From Flavobacteriales bacterium (lineage in GTDB: Bacteria > Bacteroidota > Bacteroidia > Flavobacteriales_F > PHOS-HE28): a stretch of DNA of 64,000 nt. The stretch lies in NCBI GenBank assembly GCA_020635675.1, contig JACJZJ010000003.1:62001-126000 (forward strand), written 5' to 3'. Below are positions 9,386-17,141 of this stretch, piece by piece; positions within the stretch are counted from its first letter, which is position 1, and each line of letters opens with the position of its first letter. A model generated the notes under the pieces. That model did not search any database. It was not told the origin of the DNA and saw nothing but the letters and a program-made list of their open reading frames with translations. A program made the position numbers and the translations under genes.

Positions 9386-10086
9386 TCCAGGTCCTGTTGC
9401 CGGCCCTGCTGCTGGGCATGCTCGGGAGCGTGCATTGTGTGGGCATGTGCGGCCCGATCGCGCTGGCCGTGCCGCGTGGAGGACGAGGGGCCTGGGCCGC
9501 CTGGCGCAGCACCGTGTTGTTGAACGGTGGTCGTGTGTTCACCTATGCCTTGATGGGCGCCGCTTTCGGCACGTTCGGCCGCGGCCTGGCGATCGCCGGT
9601 CTGCAACGGTCGGTCTCGATCGCCGTCGGGGTCCTGATCCTGATCGTGATCCTTTTTCCATGGATCGCGACCCGTTTCTCCTCCACGGCGCTCATGGCCA
9701 GGTCCGTCCAACTCCTGCAGGGGTACATGGCCCGATGGCTGAAGCGCACCTCCACCAGCGGCTTGCTGGTCACCGGGGCGCTCAATGGCCTGTTGCCCTG
9801 CGGGCTGGTGTACATGGCCGTGGCCGGTGCGTTGGGGCAGGATACCTGGCAACGGGGCGCCCTCTTCATGGTCGCCTTCGGGCTGGGGACATGGCCCGCG
9901 TTGTTCCTGGTAAGGCTGGGCGGTGGATGGCTCACCGGCCGCGCACGAGCGCACATGCGTGCCTTGGTACCCGTAGTGATGGCGGCGATGGGTGTGCTGT
10001 TCATCCTCCGCGGCCTGGGGCTGGGCATTCCCTACATCAGCCCCGACATCGACCACGCCCCGATGCAGGTGGAGGCCTGTCACTGA
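9382..10086 (+). CDS. sulfite exporter TauE/SafE-like membrane protein
   Basis: 234 residues beginning at the ATG overlapping the fixH stop. The first helix holds GSVHCVGMCGPIALA, a Cys-x3-Cys motif characteristic of the SafE-like family that sits in cbb3 and copper loci. About six membrane helices follow, with GLLPCGLVYMAVAGAL at the start of the second half as in DsbD-like repeats. Its place as the last gene of the cco operon suggests a role in metal or thiol handling during oxidase maturation; the annotated sulfite export name is historical and unproven here. The 3' end overlaps the convergent crtY gene by 7 bp. Confidence 0.8.
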   Translation: MIQVLLPALLLGMLGSVHCVGMCGPIALAVPRGGRGAWAAWRSTVLLNGGRVFTYALMGAAFGTFGRGLAIAGLQRSVSIAVGVLILIVILFPWIATRFSSTALMARSVQLLQGYMARWLKRTSTSGLLVTGALNGLLPCGLVYMAVAGALGQDTWQRGALFMVAFGLGTWPALFLVRLGGGWLTGRARAHMRALVPVVMAAMGVLFILRGLGLGIPYISPDIDHAPMQVEACH

Positions 10087-10763
10087 ACGCGTCTCGCCAA
10101 CAGCGCTTCATACGGCAGCACCGTCATCAGGAACATCAGCAGCCCATAGGCGGTGTCCTCGATGGGTATGGTGAGAATGCGGATGCCCAGGTTCTCCTGG
10201 TCATCATACCAGACCACCTCGGGTGAGATCCCGGTGCCGGTCAGGAGGCCATTGACGATCAGGAAAGGGAAGAGCAATACGCCATAGGTGAGCAGCGCCC
10301 GGGGCAGCCAGATGGGGCGCAGCCACCAGTGCAGCAAGGCCAGCAAGATGGCCAGGAGCAGCGTGGTGCTGGCGGTGTACGCCCGATCCGGATGGGTGGA
10401 TCCGATGATCAGCAGAAGTCCGACAAGGATCGGCACCACCCAACGTGCCCAGGCGGTCGGGACGTTGGGCACCTGGACCACCCCGGCATGGTAGGTGAAC
10501 ACGCAGGCGAAGGGGATGCAGACAAAAAAGAGCCACTCCTCAATGGGAAGGTGCAACAGCCGCAGGCCGGAAAGGTGCTCCTGCCGAAATCCCCATACCG
10601 CCTTGGTGGTGAACAGTACATCCCAGGGGATGAAGACCAGCATCATCATACCGATGCCGGCGAACAAGGCGGGCCAGTTGCGCTGGAAGCGAAGTCGGGG
10701 ATGAAAGCTGTAAGCCACGGGGACCACGACGCTCGCCAGGTCGATCCACAGGTAGGTGGACAT
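10080..10763 (-). CDS. crtY: lycopene cyclase (CrtYcd-like, heterodimeric domains fused)
   Basis: 227 residues, nearly all membrane helices. Two repeated halves each carry a PxE motif: HLPIEEWLFF near 72-80 and TIPIEDTAYGLLMF near the C-terminus, the hallmark of CrtYc/CrtYd-type lycopene beta-cyclases; FIPWDVLFTTKAVWGF is also typical. The two domains are fused, as is common in Bacteroidota and fungi. The enzyme would convert lycopene to beta-carotene. It is the last gene of the carotenoid operon, 3 bp after crtZ. Confidence 0.92.
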   Translation of the reverse strand: MSTYLWIDLASVVVPVAYSFHPRLRFQRNWPALFAGIGMMMLVFIPWDVLFTTKAVWGFRQEHLSGLRLLHLPIEEWLFFVCIPFACVFTYHAGVVQVPNVPTAWARWVVPILVGLLLIIGSTHPDRAYTASTTLLLAILLALLHWWLRPIWLPRALLTYGVLLFPFLIVNGLLTGTGISPEVVWYDDQENLGIRILTIPIEDTAYGLLMFLMTVLPYEALLARRVQ

Positions 10764-10766
10764 GGC

Positions 10767-11246
10767 TCAGGTCGCGGCCGTTTTGCGTCCCCAGGCCTCT
10801 CGGAAGAACCGCCACGGCACCACCAGCATGCCGAAGCACTCCCCATCCTCCTTGCCCAGATGCTTGTGGTGCACCTTGTGTGCGCGGCGGACGGCGAGGA
10901 AATAGGGGTTGCGCGTGTCGCGGATCCAACGCGCCCGCTGGTGGATGAAGATCTCATGCACCAGGAAGTAGGTGACCCCGTAGAGCAGTATGCCCAGTGC
11001 GATCCACGAGTAGGGCGCACCCGATCCGTGCATCGCGCCCAGAACGAACAGCGCGATGGATGGCACGGCGAAGATCAGGAAGAACCAGTCGTTGCGTTCC
11101 AGTGCGCCGTAATGGTCCTTGTGGTGGTGGTCGCGATGCAGGGACCAGAGGAACCCGTGCATCACATACTTGTGCGTGGCCCACGCGACGAACTCCATCA
11201 GGAAGAACGTGACCGTCACCAGCAGGATGATGGCAGCAATGCTCAT
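10767..11246 (-). CDS. crtZ: beta-carotene hydroxylase CrtZ
   Basis: 159 residues. Four membrane helices and the histidine clusters of the fatty-acid hydroxylase/carotene hydroxylase superfamily are present: HKYVMH, HRDHHHKDH, HEIFIHQR and HKVHHKH. These bind the di-iron centre. The ATG at 11246 gives the usual CrtZ length; a longer frame upstream has no similarity. It overlaps the SRPBCC gene by 4 bp. With CrtY it predicts zeaxanthin as the pathway product. Confidence 0.93.
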   Translation of the reverse strand: MSIAAIILLVTVTFFLMEFVAWATHKYVMHGFLWSLHRDHHHKDHYGALERNDWFFLIFAVPSIALFVLGAMHGSGAPYSWIALGILLYGVTYFLVHEIFIHQRARWIRDTRNPYFLAVRRAHKVHHKHLGKEDGECFGMLVVPWRFFREAWGRKTAAT

Positions 11247-11710
11247 GATCCGACGGGGAACATTTCCTGCAAAGCGCGATGCCGGAAGTCGAAAATATGC
11301 TCCAGCCGACGGCGAACGAAAGTACGGTGGGCCCATTCGCCGAGCACACCCATTGGCAGCCGGTACTCCACGCGATCGTTCATCCGCACACCGCCCTCCA
11401 TCGCCTGGAACCGATGTTCATGGCGCCAGAGGGCGTAGGGACCCTTCGCTTGTGTATCGATGAAACACACGGGCTCATCCACGTCCGTGATCAACGTCTC
11501 CCACTGTAACGGTATCCCCAGCAGGGGACGGACGTTGTACCGTATGCGTTGACCGGTGTGCATCGCTGCGAGCGTTGACCGGTCAAGGACCTGGAACCCC
11601 ATGTCGGGAGGTGTGATGCGCGCGAGGTTCCCGGGTGCGCTGAAAAAGGCCCAGGCCTCGTTCAGGCCGATGGGCAGGATCTGCTCACGTTCAAGCAGGT
11701 GCGTGGGCAT
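11243..11710 (-). CDS. SRPBCC family protein in the carotenoid operon
   Basis: 155 residues with the START/Bet v1-like pattern: an N-terminal REQILPIGLNEAWAFFSAPGNLARITPP (a helix-grip start of the SRPBCC fold), then beta strands ending in a long C-terminal helix (FDFRHRALQEMF). Such proteins bind hydrophobic ligands. Homologues named CDP-paratose 2-epimerase-like or ligand-binding SRPBCC often sit in flavobacterial crt clusters. A carotenoid-related role is inferred only from its place between crtZ (4 bp overlap) and the short basic protein gene. Confidence 0.8.
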   Translation of the reverse strand: MPTHLLEREQILPIGLNEAWAFFSAPGNLARITPPDMGFQVLDRSTLAAMHTGQRIRYNVRPLLGIPLQWETLITDVDEPVCFIDTQAKGPYALWRHEHRFQAMEGGVRMNDRVEYRLPMGVLGEWAHRTFVRRRLEHIFDFRHRALQEMFPVGS

Positions 11711-11719
11711 CGGGGTGCA

Positions 11720-11881
11720 TCACCCGATCACCTCCGCCTTGGGATAGCGCTTCTTCCAGAACTCCAACGCCTTCATGTTGGCGAGGGTGATCACGGTGCG
11801 ATGGTCCAACCGGACCTTGATCGCTTTGAGGCCTTCCTTGACGGGTTGGGTCAGGATCAGTTGTTTCTTCTTTCTCGGCAT
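11720..11881 (-). CDS. short basic protein of unknown function
   Basis: 53 residues from ATG 11881, starting 5 bp after the photolyase stop and ending 9 bp before the SRPBCC gene, so translation as part of the operon is likely. It opens with a lysine-rich stretch (MPRKKKQLI) and continues with a mixed charged and hydrophobic sequence ending FWKKRYPKAEVIG. No catalytic motif or membrane segment is visible. I do not recognise a named family. Its tight placement in a nine-gene operon, rather than any motif, is the reason to call it a real gene. Confidence 0.6.
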   Translation of the reverse strand: MPRKKKQLILTQPVKEGLKAIKVRLDHRTVITLANMKALEFWKKRYPKAEVIG

Positions 11882-11886
11882 GACCT

Positions 11887-13233
11887 TTATCTGTTCGTCC
11901 TTTTTGCTGGTGCGCGCAACGGACCGGGCTTCAGTGCGGCCTGGTAGGTGGCCAGCGCTCGGCGTCGCGCCTCTTGATGAACGACGATCGGACGGGCATA
12001 GTTCGTCGTTCCCAGCTCGGGCACCCAATGTTTCACATATTTTAACTGGGGGTCGAAGCGCTCCTGCTGACGGGCGGGATCGAAGATCCGGAAGTAAGGG
12101 GCCGCATCCACACCACTGCCGGCACACCATTGCCAGTTGCCATTGTTGCTGCTCAGTTCGAAGTCCAGCAGCTTGGCGGCGAACCAGGCCTCGCCCCAGC
12201 GATGATCGACCAGCAGGTGCTTGCAGAGGAAACTGGCCACCACCATGCGTACCCGTCCATGCATCAACCCTGTGGCCGCCAGCTCGCGCATACCGGCATC
12301 CACCATCGGATAGCCCGTTCGGCCTTCGCACCATGCGGTGAACAGTTCCTCGTCATTCACCCATTCGATGGCGTCATAGGCCGGACGAAAGCTCTCCTTC
12401 ACCACACGCGGGTGGTGGTAGAGGATGGCCATGAAGAACTCCCGCCAGATCAACTCGTTCAGATACGCATGGGAGACGTCGAGCGCCCTGCGCACCAATT
12501 CGCGCACGCTTACCGTGCCGAAACGCAGATGCACGCTGGCATGGCTGTTCCCGCGCTCTCCGGGAAAGTTCCGTTGGTCCTGATAATCCTTCAGAAGGTC
12601 CCTGCCTGCATCCAGCTCCGGCAGAGCGAGGTCCGTGGGGCGGTATCCGATATCCGCCAGGGTGGGAAAGGAAAGCGGATCGGTGCGATGGAGACGGTCC
12701 AGATGATCCTGGCTCGGATAGGGCTCAGCAAGGGATGGGTCGAAGCGTTCCCGCCAGCGACGCATGTAGGGTGTGAAGACCAGATAGGGTGTGCCGTCAT
12801 CCTTGAGGACCTCGTCACGTTCGAAGATGCTGATGTCCTTCACGCCGTGGAACGGGATCCCGTGCGCCTTCAGCAGGTCATGCACGGCCTTGTCCCGCGC
12901 GATGCCATACGGCTCATGGTCGTTCGCCGCGAAGACGGAGCGGATATCATATTGTGTCAATAGGTCCGTCCAAACCTTGATCGGTCGGCCATGCAGGACG
13001 AGCAGTCCGCCATGTCGTTCCTCCAACCGATGTTCCAAGCTTCCCAGGATGCGGTGGATCAGGTCCACCCGCCGGTCGGCCGGGTCCTCCAGCTTGTCGA
13101 GGATGTCGGTGTCGAAAATGAAAAGGGGTAGGACCGGATCTCCGGAGCGCAGGGCCTGGAACAACGCATGGTTGTCCTCCAGGCGCAGGTCGCGGCGCGC
13201 CCACCAGATCGCGATACGGGGTCGTTCGCTCAT
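11887..13233 (-). CDS. phrB: deoxyribodipyrimidine photolyase / cryptochrome family
   Basis: 448 residues. The N-terminal antenna domain begins IAIWWARRDLRLEDN, and the C-terminal FAD-binding region has VHLRFGTVSVRELVR, WREFFMAILYHHPRV, TGYPMVDAGMREL and NNGNWQWCAGSGVD, all standard for class I photolyases. It repairs UV-induced pyrimidine dimers using blue light. Its gene overlaps idi by 4 bp in the carotenoid operon, which fits a light-damage response. A cryptochrome-like sensory role cannot be excluded from sequence. Confidence 0.92.
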   Translation of the reverse strand: MSERPRIAIWWARRDLRLEDNHALFQALRSGDPVLPLFIFDTDILDKLEDPADRRVDLIHRILGSLEHRLEERHGGLLVLHGRPIKVWTDLLTQYDIRSVFAANDHEPYGIARDKAVHDLLKAHGIPFHGVKDISIFERDEVLKDDGTPYLVFTPYMRRWRERFDPSLAEPYPSQDHLDRLHRTDPLSFPTLADIGYRPTDLALPELDAGRDLLKDYQDQRNFPGERGNSHASVHLRFGTVSVRELVRRALDVSHAYLNELIWREFFMAILYHHPRVVKESFRPAYDAIEWVNDEELFTAWCEGRTGYPMVDAGMRELAATGLMHGRVRMVVASFLCKHLLVDHRWGEAWFAAKLLDFELSSNNGNWQWCAGSGVDAAPYFRIFDPARQQERFDPQLKYVKHWVPELGTTNYARPIVVHQEARRRALATYQAALKPGPLRAPAKRTNR

Positions 13234-13778
13234 GCGCGGTGGAGCCTGCCCGACCGGTCGAGTTCATCGAGCACGCGTGGGAAGCAGATGCGGAACCAAG
13301 CCGTGAACCGTGCGGGGTCACGTTCCATTTCCCGCAGGATCGCCCCGGTTCCGGCAGAACGAAGCGCGTTGACCTCGGTCGGATCAGGATGGAACGGACC
13401 ATCGCAATGGCCGATCAGCACATGGTCCACTTCGTGTTCGATCAAGCCATGGTCCAGTTGTGCGCGATAGGTGAACGTGAACGCATGTTCCGGTCGGATC
13501 GATGCACCAAGCTCCTCTCGCGTGCGTCGCACGGCGGCTGCGATCAGTGACTCCCCCGGACGGGGATGACCGCAACAGCTGTTCGACCAAAGTCCGGCCG
13601 AATGGTACTTCCCAGTTGCGCGACGCTGCAGCAGCAGATCGCCTGTTCGGTCGAACAGGAAAACCGAGAAGGCCCTGTGCAGCTCGCCACGACGATGGGC
13701 CTCGATCTTTTCCATGGTCCCGCGTTCGACATCATCGGCATCCACAAGCACCACGTGTTCCTCCGGACCGCTCCTCAT
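13230..13778 (-). CDS. idi: isopentenyl-diphosphate delta-isomerase, type I
   Basis: 182 residues with the Nudix-related IDI core: HRAFSVFLFD, the catalytic Cys region NSCCGHPRPGE, and AAVRRTREELG with the acidic metal-binding residues. It interconverts IPP and DMAPP and so supplies precursors for phytoene. It overlaps crtB and the photolyase gene by 4 bp each, in the order expected for translational coupling. Length is normal for the family. Confidence 0.95.
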   Translation of the reverse strand: MRSGPEEHVVLVDADDVERGTMEKIEAHRRGELHRAFSVFLFDRTGDLLLQRRATGKYHSAGLWSNSCCGHPRPGESLIAAAVRRTREELGASIRPEHAFTFTYRAQLDHGLIEHEVDHVLIGHCDGPFHPDPTEVNALRSAGTGAILREMERDPARFTAWFRICFPRVLDELDRSGRLHRA

Positions 13779-14617
13779 AGCAGGCCCAGGCTGTGGCGCA
13801 GGTACGAGTTCACGAGCAACGCCGCCTTACGCCGGTTGCGTACGCTGATGCGCTCCTTCATGATGCGTTCCGAAGGCAATGCCCGGATCTTCTCGAACAA
13901 GGCCCGATAGTACACATAGGCCAGGTACACCCCGTACCGCGCGCCGCGGGGCAGTCGCCGGATGCCCGCCAACGCCGCATCCAGGTCAGCGCGGATGTCG
14001 TTTTCGATGGCGCGCTTGTCCGTGGCTGTGAGATGTGCCACGTCGATGTCGGGGAAGTAGGTGCGTCCGAGCGCATCGTGATCGTCGCGGAGGTCACGCA
14101 GGAAGTTCACCTTCTGGAACGCGGCACCCAGGCGCATCGCGGCGGGACGCAACTCCTGATAGCGGGACTCGTCCCCTTCGCAGAACACGCGCAGGCACAT
14201 CAACCCGACCACCTCGGCGGAGCCCAGGATGTAGGTGGCATAGGAATCCGCATCGTGCCGGTCGGTGTGCAGGTCCATTTCCATGCTGCGGAGGAAGGTC
14301 TCGTACAATTCCGCTTCGATACCGTAGGCATGCACCACGCGCTGGAAGCTGTGCAGGATCGGGTTCAGACAGATGCCGTCCGCGATGGCCCTCCGGGTAT
14401 CCTCCCGGAACCGGTCCAACAGGTCCGCCTTGTCATGGGTGTGGAAGGTGTCCACGATCTCGTCGGCGAAACGGACGAAACCGTAGATCGCATGGATGGG
14501 CCCACGCAGACGGGGGTGCAGCGAGCGCACGCCCAGCGAGAACGAAGTGCTGTAGAGCCGCGTGGTCTGCTGGCTCGCCTGCAGGCAGGCCTTGTCATAG
14601 AGCGCGATGGTGTTCAT
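13775..14617 (-). CDS. crtB: phytoene synthase CrtB
   Basis: 280 residues. The two aspartate-rich motifs of squalene/phytoene synthases are present: DEIVDTFHTHD in the first third and NFLRDLRDDHDALGRTYFP in the second half, which bind Mg2+-diphosphate. LGSAEVVGLMCLRVF matches the conserved helix between them. It condenses two GGPP to phytoene. No crtE (GGPP synthase) is in the window, so the substrate must come from elsewhere. It overlaps crtI by 4 bp. Confidence 0.95.
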   Translation of the reverse strand: MNTIALYDKACLQASQQTTRLYSTSFSLGVRSLHPRLRGPIHAIYGFVRFADEIVDTFHTHDKADLLDRFREDTRRAIADGICLNPILHSFQRVVHAYGIEAELYETFLRSMEMDLHTDRHDADSYATYILGSAEVVGLMCLRVFCEGDESRYQELRPAAMRLGAAFQKVNFLRDLRDDHDALGRTYFPDIDVAHLTATDKRAIENDIRADLDAALAGIRRLPRGARYGVYLAYVYYRALFEKIRALPSERIMKERISVRNRRKAALLVNSYLRHSLGLL

Positions 14618-16089
14618 GCGGTCTGCATTTCCTTGGTGATCAGGTCCGCCACGACCTGGCCGCTGATGAGCGCGGGTGGCACACCCGGGCCGGGCACCGT
14701 GAGCTGCCCGGCGAAGTAGAGCCCCTTCACTTTCCGGCTCTTCAGCCGCGGTCGCAAGGGGCCTGTCTGCCGGAGCGTGTTGGCGAGCCCATAGGCATTG
14801 CCGCGATAGGCATTGAGGTCCGTCGTCATCTCATTGATGCAATAGCTGCGCTGGACGCACAGGTGTGGACGGAGGTCGATGCCGAGCTGTTCCTTCATCC
14901 GCTCGAGCACCACGCCGAGATAGTGGTCGCGGACGTCCGGGGTGTCCGACAGTCCGGCGGCCACCGGGATCAGGACCACCAGGTTCTCCATGCCCTCTGG
15001 AGCGGTCGAGGGGTCGGTCTTGGATGCCGCGCTTACATAGAACAAGGGACGCCGCGGCCAGTTCGGCCGCTCGTAGATGTCCGTGGAATGATCGTCCAGC
15101 GGGGCGTCGAAGAACAAGGTGTGGTGCTCCAGGCCGGGTACTGTCCGGTCGATGCCCAGGTAGTAGAGCAGCGCTGCAGGGGCCATCACCCTGCGGGACC
15201 AGTAGTCGGTCGAATAACTTCGCGCCCCCTCGGGAAGCAGATTCTGTTCCACATGGTGGTAGTCCGCCGCGGCCACGACCACGTCCGCGTAGTGCTCGCC
15301 TGAGGATGTGCATACTCCGGTGGTGCGACCGCGGTCCGTGAGTATGGCGGATACAGGGTCCTTGCAGTGGATGACCACGCCTTCTTCCTGTGCCACGCGC
15401 ACCATGGCTTCCACGACCCGCCCCATGCCACCCAGTGGATACCAGGTGCCGAGGTCGATGTCGGCGTGGTTCATCAAGCTGTACAGGGCGGGTGTGTGCT
15501 GGGGTGCGGCGCCGAGGAAAAGCACCGGGAATTCCATCAGCAAGCGCAAACGGGGGTCGTGGAAATGCGCCTGCACATGACTTCGCAGCGAACCGAGTAC
15601 GTGGGTGCGGAGCAGCCCGCCCAGCACACCTGGGTGCATGTATTCCGACCAGCTGAGCGAGGGTCGATAGACCAGCTCGCCCATGCCCAGGGTGTATTTC
15701 ACGCGCGCCTCGTCCAGGAATCGGTCCAGGGCGGCACCCGAACCAGGTTCGATCCGTTCGAAGAGCGCACTGACCCCGGCACGACCTGCGGGGATGTTCC
15801 ATTGTTCGTTCCGGCCGAACACCACCTTGTAGGAGGGATCGAGCCGCACCAGCTTGTAGAGGTCCTCCACCTTGCGGTCGAAACGGGCGAAATAGCGCGT
15901 GAACACCTCGGGCATCCAGTAGAAGCTGGGGCCCATGTCGAACGTGAACCCGTCCTTGCGCCAGACGCGCGCCCTGCCCCCGGACTGCGCGTTCTTCTCG
16001 AACACCGTCACGGCATGTCCCTGGCGCGCCAGGGACGTGGCGGCCGCCGTTCCGGCGAACCCGGAGCCGATGACGATCGCCCGGGACAT
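14614..16089 (-). CDS. crtI: phytoene desaturase CrtI
   Basis: 491 residues from the ATG at 16089, whose first base is shared with the sigma gene stop (TGATG); a GTG one codon earlier is possible. The N-terminal dinucleotide motif is VIGSGFAGTAAATSLARQG followed by an acidic strand end (TVFEKN) and GGRA. FDMGPSFYWMPEVF and the C-terminal YFAGQLTVPGPGVPPALISG are CrtI signatures. It desaturates phytoene to lycopene. First structural gene after the sigma factor in the operon. Confidence 0.96.
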   Translation of the reverse strand: MSRAIVIGSGFAGTAAATSLARQGHAVTVFEKNAQSGGRARVWRKDGFTFDMGPSFYWMPEVFTRYFARFDRKVEDLYKLVRLDPSYKVVFGRNEQWNIPAGRAGVSALFERIEPGSGAALDRFLDEARVKYTLGMGELVYRPSLSWSEYMHPGVLGGLLRTHVLGSLRSHVQAHFHDPRLRLLMEFPVLFLGAAPQHTPALYSLMNHADIDLGTWYPLGGMGRVVEAMVRVAQEEGVVIHCKDPVSAILTDRGRTTGVCTSSGEHYADVVVAAADYHHVEQNLLPEGARSYSTDYWSRRVMAPAALLYYLGIDRTVPGLEHHTLFFDAPLDDHSTDIYERPNWPRRPLFYVSAASKTDPSTAPEGMENLVVLIPVAAGLSDTPDVRDHYLGVVLERMKEQLGIDLRPHLCVQRSYCINEMTTDLNAYRGNAYGLANTLRQTGPLRPRLKSRKVKGLYFAGQLTVPGPGVPPALISGQVVADLITKEMQTA

Positions 16090-16598
16090 CACGCGCGCTC
16101 GGTAGCCTCGGTCAAGCGGTCCATCAGCCGGTGCCGGGCCTGATGGATCCGGCTCTTTACCGTGCCGATGGGGATCTGCATCCGTTCGGCGATCTCCTGG
16201 TATTTGAACCCTTCATGATGCATGGTGAACGGGATGCCGAAAGCGGGGTCAAGGCTGCGCAGGCTCCGGTCGATCTCACTGCGGACCATGGTACTTTCGG
16301 TGGTGGCCGGCGTTTGCACGCGTCGCACGGTGTCCCGGGTGCGCTCCACGCTTTCCATCATCGCCTGCTTCCGTTTGGCGCGGCGATGCTCGTTGATGAA
16401 TGTGTTCCGCACGATGGTGTACAGCCAGGCTTTGAAGTTCGTGTTCTCCTGGAACTGGTCGCGATACAACAGTGCCCGGAGCATGCTCTCCTGCACAAGG
16501 TCCTGCGCGTTCGCGCGGTCCTTCGTCAGCCCCAGGGCGAAGTGCAACAACGGGCGGTGCAGGCTGACGAGCTGCTCTTGGAATTCGATGGTCGACAT
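16089..16598 (-). CDS. ECF-type sigma-70 factor heading the carotenoid operon
   Basis: 169 residues from ATG 16598 (MSTIEFQEQL); upstream in-frame codons add a short AT-rich extension and were not used. Region 2 is clear (LTKDRANAQDLVQESMLRAL, NFKAWLYTIVRNTFINEHRR) and region 4 is a helix-turn-helix (HEGFKYQEIAERMQIPIGTVKSRIHQARHRL). No anti-sigma gene is adjacent, which in Bacteroidota carotenoid clusters usually means transcriptional control, often by a light-sensing MerR-type repressor; no such gene is in this window. It would drive its own operon and other light-stress genes; this is inference. Confidence 0.9.
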   Translation of the reverse strand: MSTIEFQEQLVSLHRPLLHFALGLTKDRANAQDLVQESMLRALLYRDQFQENTNFKAWLYTIVRNTFINEHRRAKRKQAMMESVERTRDTVRRVQTPATTESTMVRSEIDRSLRSLDPAFGIPFTMHHEGFKYQEIAERMQIPIGTVKSRIHQARHRLMDRLTEATERA

Positions 16599-16614
16599 GA
16601 CATTGTTTAGATTA

Positions 16615-16677
16615 TTGACCAAATAGTTGGACAAATATCTCAAATATGTTTAATAAATAGTATAAAATATTGAACAA
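16615..16677 (-). promoter_or_regulatory. AT-rich control region with three TTGRMCAA repeats upstream of the sigma/crt operon
   Basis: Read on the plus strand, TTGACCAA (16615-16622), TTGGACAA (16627-16634) and TTGAACAA (16670-16677) share TTGRMCAA; the first two are 12 bp apart. On the minus strand two near-consensus -7 boxes, CATATTTG (16641-16648) and GATATTTG (16632-16639), lie among them, 34-50 bp before the sigma ATG. The stretch is strikingly AT-rich for this genome. An operator for a repressor is a reasonable reading but is inferred. Confidence 0.45.
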
Positions 16678-16741
16678 TTCATTCTCCCATCAATCTAATA
16701 TGCTGATATACAATACCTTATAGTGCAGAGCGCTGGGGTCA

Positions 16742-16770
16742 TTGGCCTTACCAAGTGCAGGCTATCTTCG
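16742..16770 (+). promoter_or_regulatory. promoter of tRNA-Val(TAC)
   Basis: TTG at 16742-16744, an 18-bp gap, and TATCTTCG at 16763-16770 fit the Bacteroidota TTG-N17-23-TAnnTTTG promoter except for a C at the seventh position of the -7 box. The box ends 10 bp before the tRNA, the distance expected for a start close to the mature 5' end. Confidence 0.6.
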
Positions 16771-16780
16771 CGGCCCTTCT

Positions 16781-16855
16781 GGAAGCATAGCTCAGCTGGT
16801 TCAGAGCATCTGCCTTACAAGCAGAGGGTCGCTGGTTCGAATCCGGCTGCTTCCA
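16781..16855 (+). tRNA. tRNA-Val (anticodon TAC)
   Basis: 75 nt fold into a full cloverleaf: acceptor GGAAGCA pairs with TGCTTCC with discriminator A; the anticodon stem TCTGC/GCAGA closes the loop CTTACAA, giving anticodon TAC; the T arm contains GGTTCGAATCC. CCA is not encoded. It is followed 130 bp later by a second tRNA-Val with a different anticodon. Confidence 0.95.
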
Positions 16856-16967
16856 CAGCGACCGCCAAGGCTTTGGCGAGCGTGGTCCGCGATCTTCTGT
16901 TCACGGCAGCGTCCATTCCTCTTCGTACCGTGATCGATCGGCCCTCCACCGAACCCTTCCTTCTTGC

Positions 16968-16975
16968 TATTTTCG
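16968..16975 (+). promoter_or_regulatory. -7 element of tRNA-Val(CAC)
   Basis: TATTTTCG ends 10 bp before the tRNA, at the same distance as the -7 box of the upstream tRNA. The 20 nt before each tRNA (16761-16780 and 16966-16985) agree at 17 positions. No clear -33 TTG was found at the usual distance. Confidence 0.5.
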
Positions 16976-16985
16976 CGGCCCCTCC

Positions 16986-17060
16986 GGGACGTTAGCTCAG
17001 CTGGTTCAGAGCGCATGCTTCACACGCATGAGGTCACTGGTTCGAATCCAGTACGTCCCA
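16986..17060 (+). tRNA. tRNA-Val (anticodon CAC)
   Basis: 75 nt with acceptor GGGACGT/ACGTCCC and discriminator A, D arm TAGCTCAGCTGGTTCAGAGC, anticodon stem CATGC/GCATG closing loop TTCACAC (anticodon CAC), and T arm GGTTCGAATCC. CCA is not encoded. A terminator-like hairpin begins 13 bp downstream. Confidence 0.93.
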
Positions 17061-17073
17061 CACCTTGGAGCTG

Positions 17074-17110
17074 CAAGCCCTCCGGATATGCCGGGGGGCT
17101 TGTCATTTTC
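17074..17110 (+). terminator. rho-independent terminator after the tRNA-Val genes
   Basis: CAAGCCCTCCGG and CCGGGGGGCTTG form a 12-bp stem with one T-G wobble around a 5-nt loop (17074-17102), followed by TCATTTTC. It lies between the tRNAs and the convergent folC gene and could serve both sides. Confidence 0.75.
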
Positions 17111-17141
17111 GAGAGGGGGAATTACGCGTGCGGATCGTCGC

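Noticed and set aside
1..16598. Functional link between the cobalamin adenosyltransferase and a B12-dependent light sensor for the carotenoid operon
   Set aside because: No CarH/LitR gene is in the window and the two loci are 15 kb apart; proximity alone is too weak.
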